Source of the DNA: Bacillota bacterium | GTDB lineage: Bacteria > Bacillota > Clostridia > Acetivibrionales > DTU013 | NCBI GenBank assembly: GCA_023411715.1 | Contig: JAEYOM010000069.1 | Coordinates: 1-45,105, forward strand | Direction of reading: 5' to 3' | Length of the DNA stretch: 45,105 bases | In this document: positions 32,614 to 40,462 of the stretch, in pieces | Numbering within the stretch: position 1 is the first letter of the stretch | Layout of the letters: each line of letters opens with the position of its first letter | The notes under the pieces: model-generated | Told to the model about the DNA's origin: nothing | The model's input: the letters and a program-made list of their open reading frames with translations, nothing else | Database searches by the model: none | Translations under genes and position numbers: made by a program

Positions 32614-35055
32614 ATGAAAGCTGTTATTATGGCAGGCGGAGAGGGTACAAGGCTGCGGCCTCTGACGTGCTGCAGGCCCAAACCCATGGTTCCGGTGGCA
32701 AACAAGCCCGTTATGGAACATATCGTTGAACTTTTAAAAAAATATGGCATCACTGATATTGCCGCAACGCTGCAATACATGCCCGACCTTATCAGCGAAT
32801 ATTTTGAGGACGGCAACTTGTTCGGTGTCAAAATGAGATATTACGTCGAGGATAAACCCCTCGGAACCGCGGGAAGCGTAAAAAATGCCGAAGCCTTTCT
32901 GGACGATACGTTTTTGGTCATCAGCGGCGATGCTCTTACAGATGTCGACCTGAAAAGCGTCATAGACTTCCACAGGGAAAGGAATTCCATGGCTACGCTG
33001 GTTTTGAAGCATGTGGATATACCGCTGGAATACGGTGTCGTAGTTACGGATCCCATCGGCAGGATAATCCGATTTCTTGAAAAACCGAGCTGGGGCGAAG
33101 TATTCAGCGATACTGTAAATACGGGCATTTATATATTATCGCCCGAAATATTCAGTTACATTAAACCGGGAGCGGTTTTTGATTTCAGTAAGGACCTTTT
33201 TCCGATACTTCTGAAGGAAAACAAAAACATGTTCGGATATATAACTGAAGATTACTGGTGCGACATAGGGGATATCGGAGCGTACCTTCAGGCAGGGGCC
33301 GATATATTGGACGGCAGGGTCAGGGTAAACATACCCGGACAGGAGCTTGCCAAAGGGATATGGATCGGCATCGGAACGGAAATAGGTCCGGGAGTGAAGC
33401 TTAACGCGCCGTGTCTGATAGGCTCCGGCTGCCACTTGGGTAAGGACTCCGTAATAGGCAGTTATTCAGTTATTGGTGATAATAACGTGATTTCGGGACA
33501 ATGCAGCGTAAAACGCGGCATTACATGGAAGAACTGCAGCATCGGCAGCAAAACACAGCTGCGTGGCAGCATATTGTGCAACAATGTCAGCATAAAGCAG
33601 GGTGTATCGGCATTTGAACAGTCCGTCATCGGGGATCGTACGCTAATAAGCGAGCGGGCCGTGATCAATCCTTCAGTCAAAATATGGCCTGACAAGCTGA
33701 TAGGTCCGGGAGCGGAAGTCGATGGCAATCTTGTCTGGGGCTCGAAAACGGGCCGGCAGATTTTTGGGAACAGGGGCGTAACAGGCGATGTAAATATAGA
33801 TCTGACACCTGAGTTCTCGGCAAAGCTTGGCGCTTCACTTGGCGCGGTAAACGGCAATAAAGGCAAACTGGGAGTCAGCTGTGACGGATCTCCCGCCTCT
33901 ATAATGATCAGAAATGCATTTGCTTCGGGACTGGTTTCTTCCGGCATAAAAGTGTACGATTTCGGAAGATTGCTGCTTCCTGTCATACGCTCGGCCGTAA
34001 GATTCTATCGACTGGACGGAGGCGTCCATATCAGCGTCTGTTCAGGAGATAATTCAAGACTTGTGCTGGATTTCCTGGACAAGTCGGGAAATAACGTTGA
34101 AAGAGGCGTCGAGAGAAAAGTAGAGAACATATTTGCAAGGGACGACTTCAACAGATGCAGCTGCGGTCGTATCAACGATATTGTGGAAGTACGAGGATAT
34201 GATGAATTCTACCTGAAAAACATACTTAGAGGCATAAAATCAGAAAAATTGAAGTTCAAAATTGCTTTAAATACCACTTCGCCGCTCCATTCGAAGGTGA
34301 TCTCGGATCTCCTTGACGAACTGGGCTGCGTGGTAAAGAACGTCAACGATCAGGACGACGGACTGAAGCCTGTCAGCATGGGAGGCTTCGCCGGTTTCGT
34401 TATGAAGGAAGGCTTTGATCTGGGCGTTTCCATTGAAGAATCCTGTGAAAAGATGGTACTTGTCGACAGGAAGGGCAGGATAGTGCTTGAGGATATGTTC
34501 ATAGCCCTTATATCGCTTGTCCTTCTCAGGAATCTTGAGGGCGGAACGGTCGTAGTACCGCTTTCAGCCAGCCAGGCAGTTGAAAAGATAGCGGATAGAT
34601 ACCACGGGAAAGTGATACGGACCAAAACGTCGTCACGGGATATTATGGATAAACTGTTGGGCAGAAATACCGGGGAAGACTTGCTGGAGCAGTTTACGCT
34701 GCATTTTGATGCGATCGCCGGGCTAGTCAGGCTGCTGGATTATATGTCGGTCAATCAGCTCAGCCTTTCCGAACTTGTAGACATGCTCCCGGAAATACAC
34801 ATGCACAGGCAGGAAGTGGAGTGCGGCTGGAACAGCAAGGGCAAAGTGATCCGCAGGCTGATACAGGAAAACAGCGGGAACAGGATCGAGACGCTTGAAG
34901 GGGTGAAGGTATATAACGAAAAAGGCTGGGTGCTTGTACTCCCGGATGCCGAAAAACCTCTGGTAAAAGTCATTGGCGAGAGCACCAGTACTGAATTTGC
35001 GGAAGAATTGACGAATATCTATGCAAGGAAGGTGAGGGAGATCAGCAGAAGCTGA
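32614..35055 (+). CDS. Sugar-phosphate nucleotidyltransferase fused to a degenerate phosphomannomutase domain
   Basis: The 813-residue protein has three parts. Residues 1-230 form an NTP-transferase domain (MAGGEGTRLRPLT; VISGDALTDVDL; NTGIYILS), residues about 245-360 a left-handed beta-helix with hexapeptide repeats, and the rest a phosphohexomutase-like region. It is usually labelled mannose-1-phosphate guanylyltransferase. In the mutase part the phosphoserine loop (TASHNP) is replaced by ISVCSGDN, and the metal-binding DxDxDR loop is not found where VSIEESCEKMVLVDRKGR stands, so mutase activity is unlikely. ATG 32614 is preferred (AAAGGA nine bases upstream). The product nucleotide sugar could be GDP-mannose or another hexose for cell-surface glycans. 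Confidence 0.85.
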   Translation: MKAVIMAGGEGTRLRPLTCCRPKPMVPVANKPVMEHIVELLKKYGITDIAATLQYMPDLISEYFEDGNLFGVKMRYYVEDKPLGTAGSVKNAEAFLDDTFLVISGDALTDVDLKSVIDFHRERNSMATLVLKHVDIPLEYGVVVTDPIGRIIRFLEKPSWGEVFSDTVNTGIYILSPEIFSYIKPGAVFDFSKDLFPILLKENKNMFGYITEDYWCDIGDIGAYLQAGADILDGRVRVNIPGQELAKGIWIGIGTEIGPGVKLNAPCLIGSGCHLGKDSVIGSYSVIGDNNVISGQCSVKRGITWKNCSIGSKTQLRGSILCNNVSIKQGVSAFEQSVIGDRTLISERAVINPSVKIWPDKLIGPGAEVDGNLVWGSKTGRQIFGNRGVTGDVNIDLTPEFSAKLGASLGAVNGNKGKLGVSCDGSPASIMIRNAFASGLVSSGIKVYDFGRLLLPVIRSAVRFYRLDGGVHISVCSGDNSRLVLDFLDKSGNNVERGVERKVENIFARDDFNRCSCGRINDIVEVRGYDEFYLKNILRGIKSEKLKFKIALNTTSPLHSKVISDLLDELGCVVKNVNDQDDGLKPVSMGGFAGFVMKEGFDLGVSIEESCEKMVLVDRKGRIVLEDMFIALISLVLLRNLEGGTVVVPLSASQAVEKIADRYHGKVIRTKTSSRDIMDKLLGRNTGEDLLEQFTLHFDAIAGLVRLLDYMSVNQLSLSELVDMLPEIHMHRQEVECGWNSKGKVIRRLIQENSGNRIETLEGVKVYNEKGWVLVLPDAEKPLVKVIGESTSTEFAEELTNIYARKVREISRS

Positions 35056-35114
35056 TTGGCAGAGGTTTTTCGCAGTGCAATTCGTGCAGTCCTGGATACC
35101 ATGGCCTGCATGAA

Positions 35115-35144
35115 AAAGCCATTTTGTTATATAGATGTGGCTTT
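35115..35144 (+). terminator. Weak hairpin after the nucleotidyltransferase gene
   Basis: AAAGCCA and TGGCTTT form a 7-bp stem with a 16-nt loop. The T-tract is short, so termination is uncertain. Confidence 0.4.
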
Positions 35145-35166
35145 CCGCAGCAAAATCATATTTCAC

Positions 35167-35195
35167 TTGAAATACACAGCCATTAAAAGTAGAAT
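35167..35195 (+). promoter_or_regulatory. Predicted sigma-A promoter of the DUF881 pair
   Basis: TTGAAA (35167-35172), 17 bp, TAGAAT (35190-35195). Just downstream a hairpin TTCGGT-GAAA-ACCGAA (35209-35224) would be at the 5' end of the transcript. Confidence 0.6.
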
Positions 35196-35273
35196 TGTTA
35201 TATAGAAATTCGGTGAAAACCGAAATGATATTCGGCAATATCAAACTTAGTTTGTAACAGATACGGGGTCTAT

Positions 35274-35999
35274 ATGAAAAAGCACGGCAGCCAGTATATT
35301 TTGCTGATCGTTTTCATAATTTTCGGTATTGTTTTAGCTGTACAGACAAAGAGCACACTCAACACAAAGAAGCTGGCGGCAGCCAAGACATACAGCGCAG
35401 CCGCTCTGAAAGAACAGCTCGTGAAAGAACAGGCCGAGACGGATGCCTTGATGAAAGCTATCGATGAAAATGTAGCCGCCCAGAATAAAATCGTCGATGA
35501 ATATGTCCTGCAGCAAAATGACGATCAGCTTGCAAAGGATTGGGAAAAGATGAGATTTTCCGCCGGCCTTGTCGACGTCAAGGGTCCGGGCGTCACCATC
35601 AAGCTTGACGACGCTCCGGCACGTCAGCCCGATACTCCCCTGGACTGGCAGATCATACATGACCAGGATATCAGAGTGATACTGAACGATCTGAAAAAGG
35701 CCGGAGCGGAGGCTATTTCCGTAAACGGGGAGCGCATCGCGCCCATGAGCGAGCAGGTGTGCGCTGGACCGACCGTACTCATAAACGGGAACAGGCATCC
35801 GGTTCCTTTCATAATCGAAGCAATAGGCGACCCCGATACATTGTACAACAGTATCATCAACAGCAGCAGGATAGCTGAAATGACAGAATTTAACATCAGG
35901 GTCGATATCGCCAAATCAAATGAGATAAAACTGGCAAAGTTCAGCGGCGCTGACAAGTTGAACAAGTATATATCGGGGCTGGAGGTAGTAGAAAAATGA
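35274..35999 (+). CDS. DUF881 family membrane protein (YlxW/YlxX-like)
   Basis: The 241-residue protein has one N-terminal membrane helix (about residues 8-26), a coiled-coil-prone segment (residues 35-85) and the extracellular DUF881 domain (GLVDVKGPGVTIKLDD; LNDLKKAGAEAISVNGERI). These proteins are linked to cell division and envelope genes in Firmicutes, but their activity is unknown. Its stop overlaps the start of a second DUF881 gene by four bases, suggesting the two products work together. Confidence 0.88.
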   Translation: MKKHGSQYILLIVFIIFGIVLAVQTKSTLNTKKLAAAKTYSAAALKEQLVKEQAETDALMKAIDENVAAQNKIVDEYVLQQNDDQLAKDWEKMRFSAGLVDVKGPGVTIKLDDAPARQPDTPLDWQIIHDQDIRVILNDLKKAGAEAISVNGERIAPMSEQVCAGPTVLINGNRHPVPFIIEAIGDPDTLYNSIINSSRIAEMTEFNIRVDIAKSNEIKLAKFSGADKLNKYISGLEVVEK

Positions 36000-36691
36000 A
36001 GATCGCTCGGAACGTGGCAATGATGTTGGTGTGTATGATTTTGGGTATCATGCTGTCACTGCAATATAAAAGCGTAAATTACAATCAGAGCATTGCAAGC
36101 TTCGAGAATAAGAGGCTCGATGATCTGAAGAACGAGCTCATCACGCTGCAGGGCCAGAAGAACTCGCTCCAGGAAAGGCTCCAGGAGCTTGAACAGGAAA
36201 ACCAGACATATGCGAAGGTCAAGGCTGGAGACAGCGAAGCTGCGCAGCAGATACAGAACAACCTTAAGAAGGCAAGGATCTTTGCGGGACTGGAAACAGT
36301 CAAAGGGAAAGGCATCATTATCAATTTGGACAATAACGGCATGATATCGGTACAAGAATACGATATCCTCGATGTGGTCAACGAATTGAGAGCCAGCGGA
36401 GCGCAGGCCATTTCGGTGAATAACGAGAGAATCGTCGCCATGACGGAAGTACGGGCGGCCGGCCAGTATATAGTAATAAACGGCAAGCAAATGACTGCTC
36501 CCTTCGTGATAAAGGCGATCGCGGATCCGGATGATCTGGAACGTTCGCTTTCACTGATGGGGGGAGTTTTGGACAGATTGAAAGAGGATATGTTAAACGT
36601 CGGTATGAAGAAAGCCGACGAAGTCGTAATAGATAAATTCATCGATGACGGAACGACTATAAAGACAGACCTTCTCACACCGATAGAATAA
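35996..36691 (+). CDS. DUF881 family membrane protein, second copy
   Basis: The 231-residue product has the same plan as its neighbour: membrane helix at residues 5-22, coiled coil from about 30 to 80 (KNSLQERLQELEQENQ), then DUF881 (GLETVKGKGIIINLDN; VVNELRASGAQAISVNNERI). It begins in an ATGA overlap with the first copy. The pair probably arose by tandem duplication, although they have diverged strongly. Exact role unknown. Confidence 0.88.
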   Translation: MKIARNVAMMLVCMILGIMLSLQYKSVNYNQSIASFENKRLDDLKNELITLQGQKNSLQERLQELEQENQTYAKVKAGDSEAAQQIQNNLKKARIFAGLETVKGKGIIINLDNNGMISVQEYDILDVVNELRASGAQAISVNNERIVAMTEVRAAGQYIVINGKQMTAPFVIKAIADPDDLERSLSLMGGVLDRLKEDMLNVGMKKADEVVIDKFIDDGTTIKTDLLTPIE

Positions 36692-36726
36692 CCGGTATTA
36701 TTTTTAAATCTCCATAATACAAATAT

Positions 36727-36868
36727 AACGAGGCTATATCTCTCGCCTCGTTGAAATGCATCCAGAGTGAGGAAATTTTTCTACAAACGAAAATATTTCC
36801 TGATGAATTGATGCATTATAACAAGGCATATCGAGCCTTGACTTGAATTACAAGCCGGGGCTTTTTTT
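36727..36868 (+). other. Multi-hairpin leader with terminal U-tract
   Basis: Four or five stems follow one another: AACGAGGC / GCCTCGTT (36727-36752); AATGCATC / GATGCATT (36755-36817), which encloses an inner stem AGGAAAT-TTTTC / GAAAA-ATTTCCT (36770-36801, with a bulge); CAAGGC / GCCTTG (36822-36840); and AAGCC / GGCTT followed by seven Ts (36852-36868), a terminator shape. It stands between the DUF881 gene and the pdaA-like gene. It could be a terminator cluster or a regulatory RNA; I recognise no known class. Confidence 0.6.
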
Positions 36869-36905
36869 CAACGGGCTTTAACGGGTTTTTATGGAGGTCG
36901 TCCAG

Positions 36906-37928
36906 ATGAAGTTTAAATTACTTGATACCAAAGCTTTATATCTTATTGCTGCCGTTTTAGTCATAGTTATCGTGTTTACAGCCCTGCTGAACGGACTTTC
37001 GGATGTTTCGGCATACAACCCGGAGCTTAGTGATCTCGGCGGAGTTTATGCAAGCAGGTTCAGCGATCTCGATCTTAAAACCGAAATAAGCGGCAGACTT
37101 TCTGAGGATACGGGTAAAAATGGCCAGCGCGTAGTAATCAGCGACAACAGAGATACTCTCAGCGACAACGGCAATACTCTCAGCGACAACAGCGATAATC
37201 TCAGCAACAAGCTTCTCGGCTGGGGCATATCGAGAAGGCCGGATAACCAGACTCCTGCAGCCGACCCGGGAGCTCCCGGGCTCTTGAAGAAATATGGCGG
37301 CGTATATATTGGAGATACCCAAAAGAACGTTATATATTTTACTTTCGACGAAGGTTACGAAAATGGCTATACGCCTATGATACTCGATACGCTGCGGGAT
37401 AATGACGTCAAAGCCATATTCTTTATCACGGGTCCATACCTGAACGGACATCAGGACCTGGTTCGAAGAATGGTGGAAGAGGGGCATTATGTCGGAAACC
37501 ATACCATACACCACCCCAGTTTGCCCAGCCTGGGAGACAGCCAGCTCGAAGAGGAGATCCTCGGCCTTGACAGGGCTTTCAAGGAGAAGTTCGGCGATAA
37601 CATGCAGTTCCTGCGGCCGCCGAAGGGTGAATACAGTGAACGTACCCTGGCGCTGACGCAAAAGCTGGGCTACTGCAATCTATTCTGGAGTTTTGCATAT
37701 GATGACTGGTATAGGGATAGATACAGGGGAGCGCAGTATGCGCACGACATTGTTATGAGGAATCTTCATAATGGAGCCGTCCTGCTGCTGCACGCAGTTT
37801 CCCGGGATAATGCAGAAGCCCTCGACAGCATCATAAAAGGTGCCCGGGAGAAGGGATATACTGCAGGCGACCCTAAGGAACTGCTGCCTCGGGAAAAGGC
37901 TGGGGATGTGGTGTATGGCGAAGAATGA
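36906..37928 (+). CDS. Polysaccharide deacetylase, PdaA-like (delta-lactam / spore cortex)
   Basis: The 340-residue protein has an N-terminal membrane anchor (residues 12-30), a Ser/Asp/Asn-rich linker and a NodB domain. The PdaA signature FTFDEGYENGYTPMIL is present, with His residues of the metal site in GNHTIHHPSLP, and RPPKGEYSE and LLHAVSRDN later on. PdaA removes acetyl groups from muramic acid to build the muramic delta-lactam of spore cortex. ATG 36906 is chosen since GGAGGT stands 7 bases upstream. The linker has three 7-residue repeats. It precedes yqfC with a 14-bp overlap, in keeping with sporulation expression. Confidence 0.88.
   Translation: MKFKLLDTKALYLIAAVLVIVIVFTALLNGLSDVSAYNPELSDLGGVYASRFSDLDLKTEISGRLSEDTGKNGQRVVISDNRDTLSDNGNTLSDNSDNLSNKLLGWGISRRPDNQTPAADPGAPGLLKKYGGVYIGDTQKNVIYFTFDEGYENGYTPMILDTLRDNDVKAIFFITGPYLNGHQDLVRRMVEEGHYVGNHTIHHPSLPSLGDSQLEEEILGLDRAFKEKFGDNMQFLRPPKGEYSERTLALTQKLGYCNLFWSFAYDDWYRDRYRGAQYAHDIVMRNLHNGAVLLLHAVSRDNAEALDSIIKGAREKGYTAGDPKELLPREKAGDVVYGEE
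37140..37202 (+). repeat. Three 21-bp tandem repeats in the PdaA-like gene
   Basis: Units of AGCGACAAC-xx-xATAxTCTC (37140-37160, 37161-37181, 37182-37202) encode SDNRDTL, SDNGNTL and SDNSDNL, all inside the flexible linker between membrane anchor and catalytic domain. Confidence 0.85.
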
Positions 37929-38268
37929 CGCCAGAAAGAAAAAATCAAAGGAAAAAAACGAAGAGTATGGACGTAAAAAGGGATTCAGGGAAAAGTTCAC
38001 GGAGCTGCTCGAACTCCCGAAAGAACTGGTCCTTAATATCCCCAGGATAACCATGGCCGGAAACGGAGATATGATGATAGAGAATTACAAGGGCCTGATA
38101 GAGTACGGCCGGGCGAGGATCAGGATCAGCACGGGCCCCGGCACGGTAAAGATCACCGGGGCGGGGCTCATCATAAGAGAAATAACTTCAGAGGACATCA
38201 TTATATCCGGAGATATACGTACGCTGGAATTTCTATATGCCGCAAACGATACGGAAAATACGGGGTGA
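37915..38268 (+). CDS. yqfC: Sporulation protein YqfC
   Basis: The 117-residue protein has a very basic N-terminus (MAKNDARKKKSKEK) followed by the YqfC domain (LELPKELVLNIPRITMAGN; IENYKGLIEYG; ITSEDIIISGDI). In Bacillus it is a sigma-E-dependent sporulation protein needed with YqfD. ATG 37915 lies inside the end of the pdaA-like gene (14-bp overlap); a longer frame from 37840 lacks support. Its stop overlaps the GTG start of yqfD by four bases. Confidence 0.9.
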   Translation: MAKNDARKKKSKEKNEEYGRKKGFREKFTELLELPKELVLNIPRITMAGNGDMMIENYKGLIEYGRARIRISTGPGTVKITGAGLIIREITSEDIIISGDIRTLEFLYAANDTENTG

Positions 38269-39470
38269 AGCTGTTGTTGCTGCTCAGATTGTGGAATTAT
38301 CTACGCGGGTATGTTATTATAATAGTCGATGGCTTTTTCACAGAAAAGTTTATAAATATCTGTGCACACCGGAATATTCTGCTTTGGGACGTTAAGGTAC
38401 AGAGTGACCGGACATTTACGATGAGGATGAGCATTAAAGGGTTCAGACTTATCAGACCGATAGCCAGAAAGGCGAAATGCAGAGTCAGGGTGCTCAGGAA
38501 GACAGGCATACCGTTTATTTTGAACAGGTATCGCAGGCGGAAAGCTTTTTTTGCAGGAGCCCTTATATTTATAGCGTTAATATACGTACTTTCATCATTC
38601 ATATGGAATGTAGAAATAACGGGCAATAAAAGGCTTGAAACTGCACAGCTGGAAGAGATTCTTGCAAACAACGGCATAAAAACCGGCATATTGAAATACG
38701 GTATAGATACCGACAACGCCGTGTCGAACATTATGCTTCATATGGAGGACATATCGTGGATAAGCATTACGGTCCACGGTACCAAGGCCAAGGTCCAGGT
38801 TAGGGAGAGGATACCTGTACCCGAGATAATTCCGATGGACGAACCGTGCGATATTGTGGCCACAAAGGACGGTATGATTAAAAACGTCGTGGCGAAGGAA
38901 GGCATAGAAGCGGTTGTCGAGGGCGATACTGTACAAAAAGGGCAGGTTCTGATTTCAGGCAGCATACCGTTGAAGGGCGATGAAAAGGGATTCAGGTACG
39001 TGCATGCGATGGGGAAAGTTGCGGCAAGGACCTGGTATGAGGAGGAATCGCCTGTTATTTTGTCGGAGACCGAGAGGCTGAAGACCGGAAAGGAGATAAA
39101 CGCCCACTCCCTGATACTGTTTTCTTGGAAGCTCGATCTGCCGCATAGAAAGAATGATTTCAGCAATTTTTCCGTAACTGAGGAAAGGAAGCAGCTTTCG
39201 ATCGGCGAGGATTTGGTTTTTCCGGCGGAATGGGTAACTGTGAGCTATAAGGAAGAGAAGCTGGCGGAAGCGGTCGTGAATGAGGAAGACGCCAAAAACG
39301 CAGCTGCCGGGGCGGCATATAAAAAGGCTTTGGAGCAGGTGCCCGAAAATGCCAAGGTAGTGAATACGAATGTATATTTTATAAAGGATGAACAGCGTGG
39401 ACTGCTTGCAAGAGTGACTCTGGAATGCCTGGAGGATATAGGAGTATCCAGAAAGATTGGAGGAAACTGA
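38265..39470 (+). CDS. yqfD: Sporulation protein YqfD
   Basis: The 401-residue protein has a membrane segment at about residues 95-115 and a large extracellular part, the YqfD layout (EITGNKRLETAQLEEILANNGIKTG; WISITVHGTKAKVQVRERI; CDIVATKDGMI). It acts in the forespore/mother-cell envelope during sporulation; mechanism unknown. GTG 38265 is the start, overlapping yqfC. The phoH gene follows directly. Confidence 0.92.
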   Translation: MKLLLLLRLWNYLRGYVIIIVDGFFTEKFINICAHRNILLWDVKVQSDRTFTMRMSIKGFRLIRPIARKAKCRVRVLRKTGIPFILNRYRRRKAFFAGALIFIALIYVLSSFIWNVEITGNKRLETAQLEEILANNGIKTGILKYGIDTDNAVSNIMLHMEDISWISITVHGTKAKVQVRERIPVPEIIPMDEPCDIVATKDGMIKNVVAKEGIEAVVEGDTVQKGQVLISGSIPLKGDEKGFRYVHAMGKVAARTWYEEESPVILSETERLKTGKEINAHSLILFSWKLDLPHRKNDFSNFSVTEERKQLSIGEDLVFPAEWVTVSYKEEKLAEAVVNEEDAKNAAAGAAYKKALEQVPENAKVVNTNVYFIKDEQRGLLARVTLECLEDIGVSRKIGGN

Positions 39471-40442
39471 TTGGACAATATTGAAAAAACGATAGAATTT
39501 GAGAAGATAGAGCACGCAAAAAACTTATTCGGAAATTTCGACGAAAATGCGAAGATCATAGAAGACGGACTCAATGTAAAAATAATTTCAAGGGATGCAG
39601 AGATAAAGGTTACCGGAAACAAGGATGACGTCGAAAAGGCGTCGGTTGTTATAGAAAGGCTGTTGGCTATAGCCGTTCAAGGTGAGGAGATCACGAGGCA
39701 GAACGTGAATTATCTGGTTAATCTGGCATCCGAAGGCCAGCTCGACAAGGTAAGGGAATACCCCGGCGATTATATATGTCTTACAGCGCGCGGCAGGCAG
39801 GTAAAATCAAAGACGCACGGCCAGAAAAGGTACGTTAATGCAATAAAGGAAAATACCGTAGTGTTCGGAATCGGACCGGCAGGCACAGGCAAGACTTTTC
39901 TCGCGGTCGCCATGGCTGTCACAGCATTTAGGGACAAGCAAGTAAACAGGATTATACTGACGCGTCCTGCTGTTGAGGCCGGAGAAAAACTCGGCTTTCT
40001 TCCGGGGGATATGCAGAACAAGGTAGACCCGTATCTGAGGCCGTTATACGACGCATTGTACGAGATAATGGGAGCCGAAACCTATCAGAAATATCTTGAG
40101 AAGGGTATGATCGAGATAGCGCCCCTTGCATATATGCGCGGCCGTACTCTTGACGATTCCTTCATTATACTTGATGAGGCGCAGAACACTACGCCCGAAC
40201 AGATGAAGATGTTTCTGACGAGGATCGGCATAGGCTCGAAAGCGGTTATAACGGGTGACATCACCCAGATAGACCTTCCGGGAGATAAAAAATCCGGACT
40301 CAGAGAGGTTACAAAGATTTTATGTGATATAGAAGGGCTTGAGTTTGTATATCTGACGGAAAAAGACGTTGTACGGCATGAACTGGTGCAGAAGATCATA
40401 AAGGCTTATGAAAGGTTCGATCAAAGGAACCAGGCGCATTAG
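39471..40442 (+). CDS. phoH: PhoH-like ATPase
   Basis: The 323-residue product has an N-terminal KH-like region and the PhoH P-loop domain: Walker A GPAGTGKT (135-142) and Walker B FIILDEAQNT (Asp235-Glu236). It is a predicted RNA-related ATPase and is conserved next to ybeY in Firmicutes. TTG 39471 is the start, right after the yqfD stop, behind GGAGGAAAC. The C-terminus follows the family. Confidence 0.93.
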   Translation: MDNIEKTIEFEKIEHAKNLFGNFDENAKIIEDGLNVKIISRDAEIKVTGNKDDVEKASVVIERLLAIAVQGEEITRQNVNYLVNLASEGQLDKVREYPGDYICLTARGRQVKSKTHGQKRYVNAIKENTVVFGIGPAGTGKTFLAVAMAVTAFRDKQVNRIILTRPAVEAGEKLGFLPGDMQNKVDPYLRPLYDALYEIMGAETYQKYLEKGMIEIAPLAYMRGRTLDDSFIILDEAQNTTPEQMKMFLTRIGIGSKAVITGDITQIDLPGDKKSGLREVTKILCDIEGLEFVYLTEKDVVRHELVQKIIKAYERFDQRNQAH

Positions 40443-40462
40443 CCGAATGGGGGGCTGTAATT

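Noticed and set aside
36085..36678. Minus-strand ORF of 197 codons
   Set aside because: Antisense to the second DUF881 gene and Ser-rich as expected of a shadow frame.
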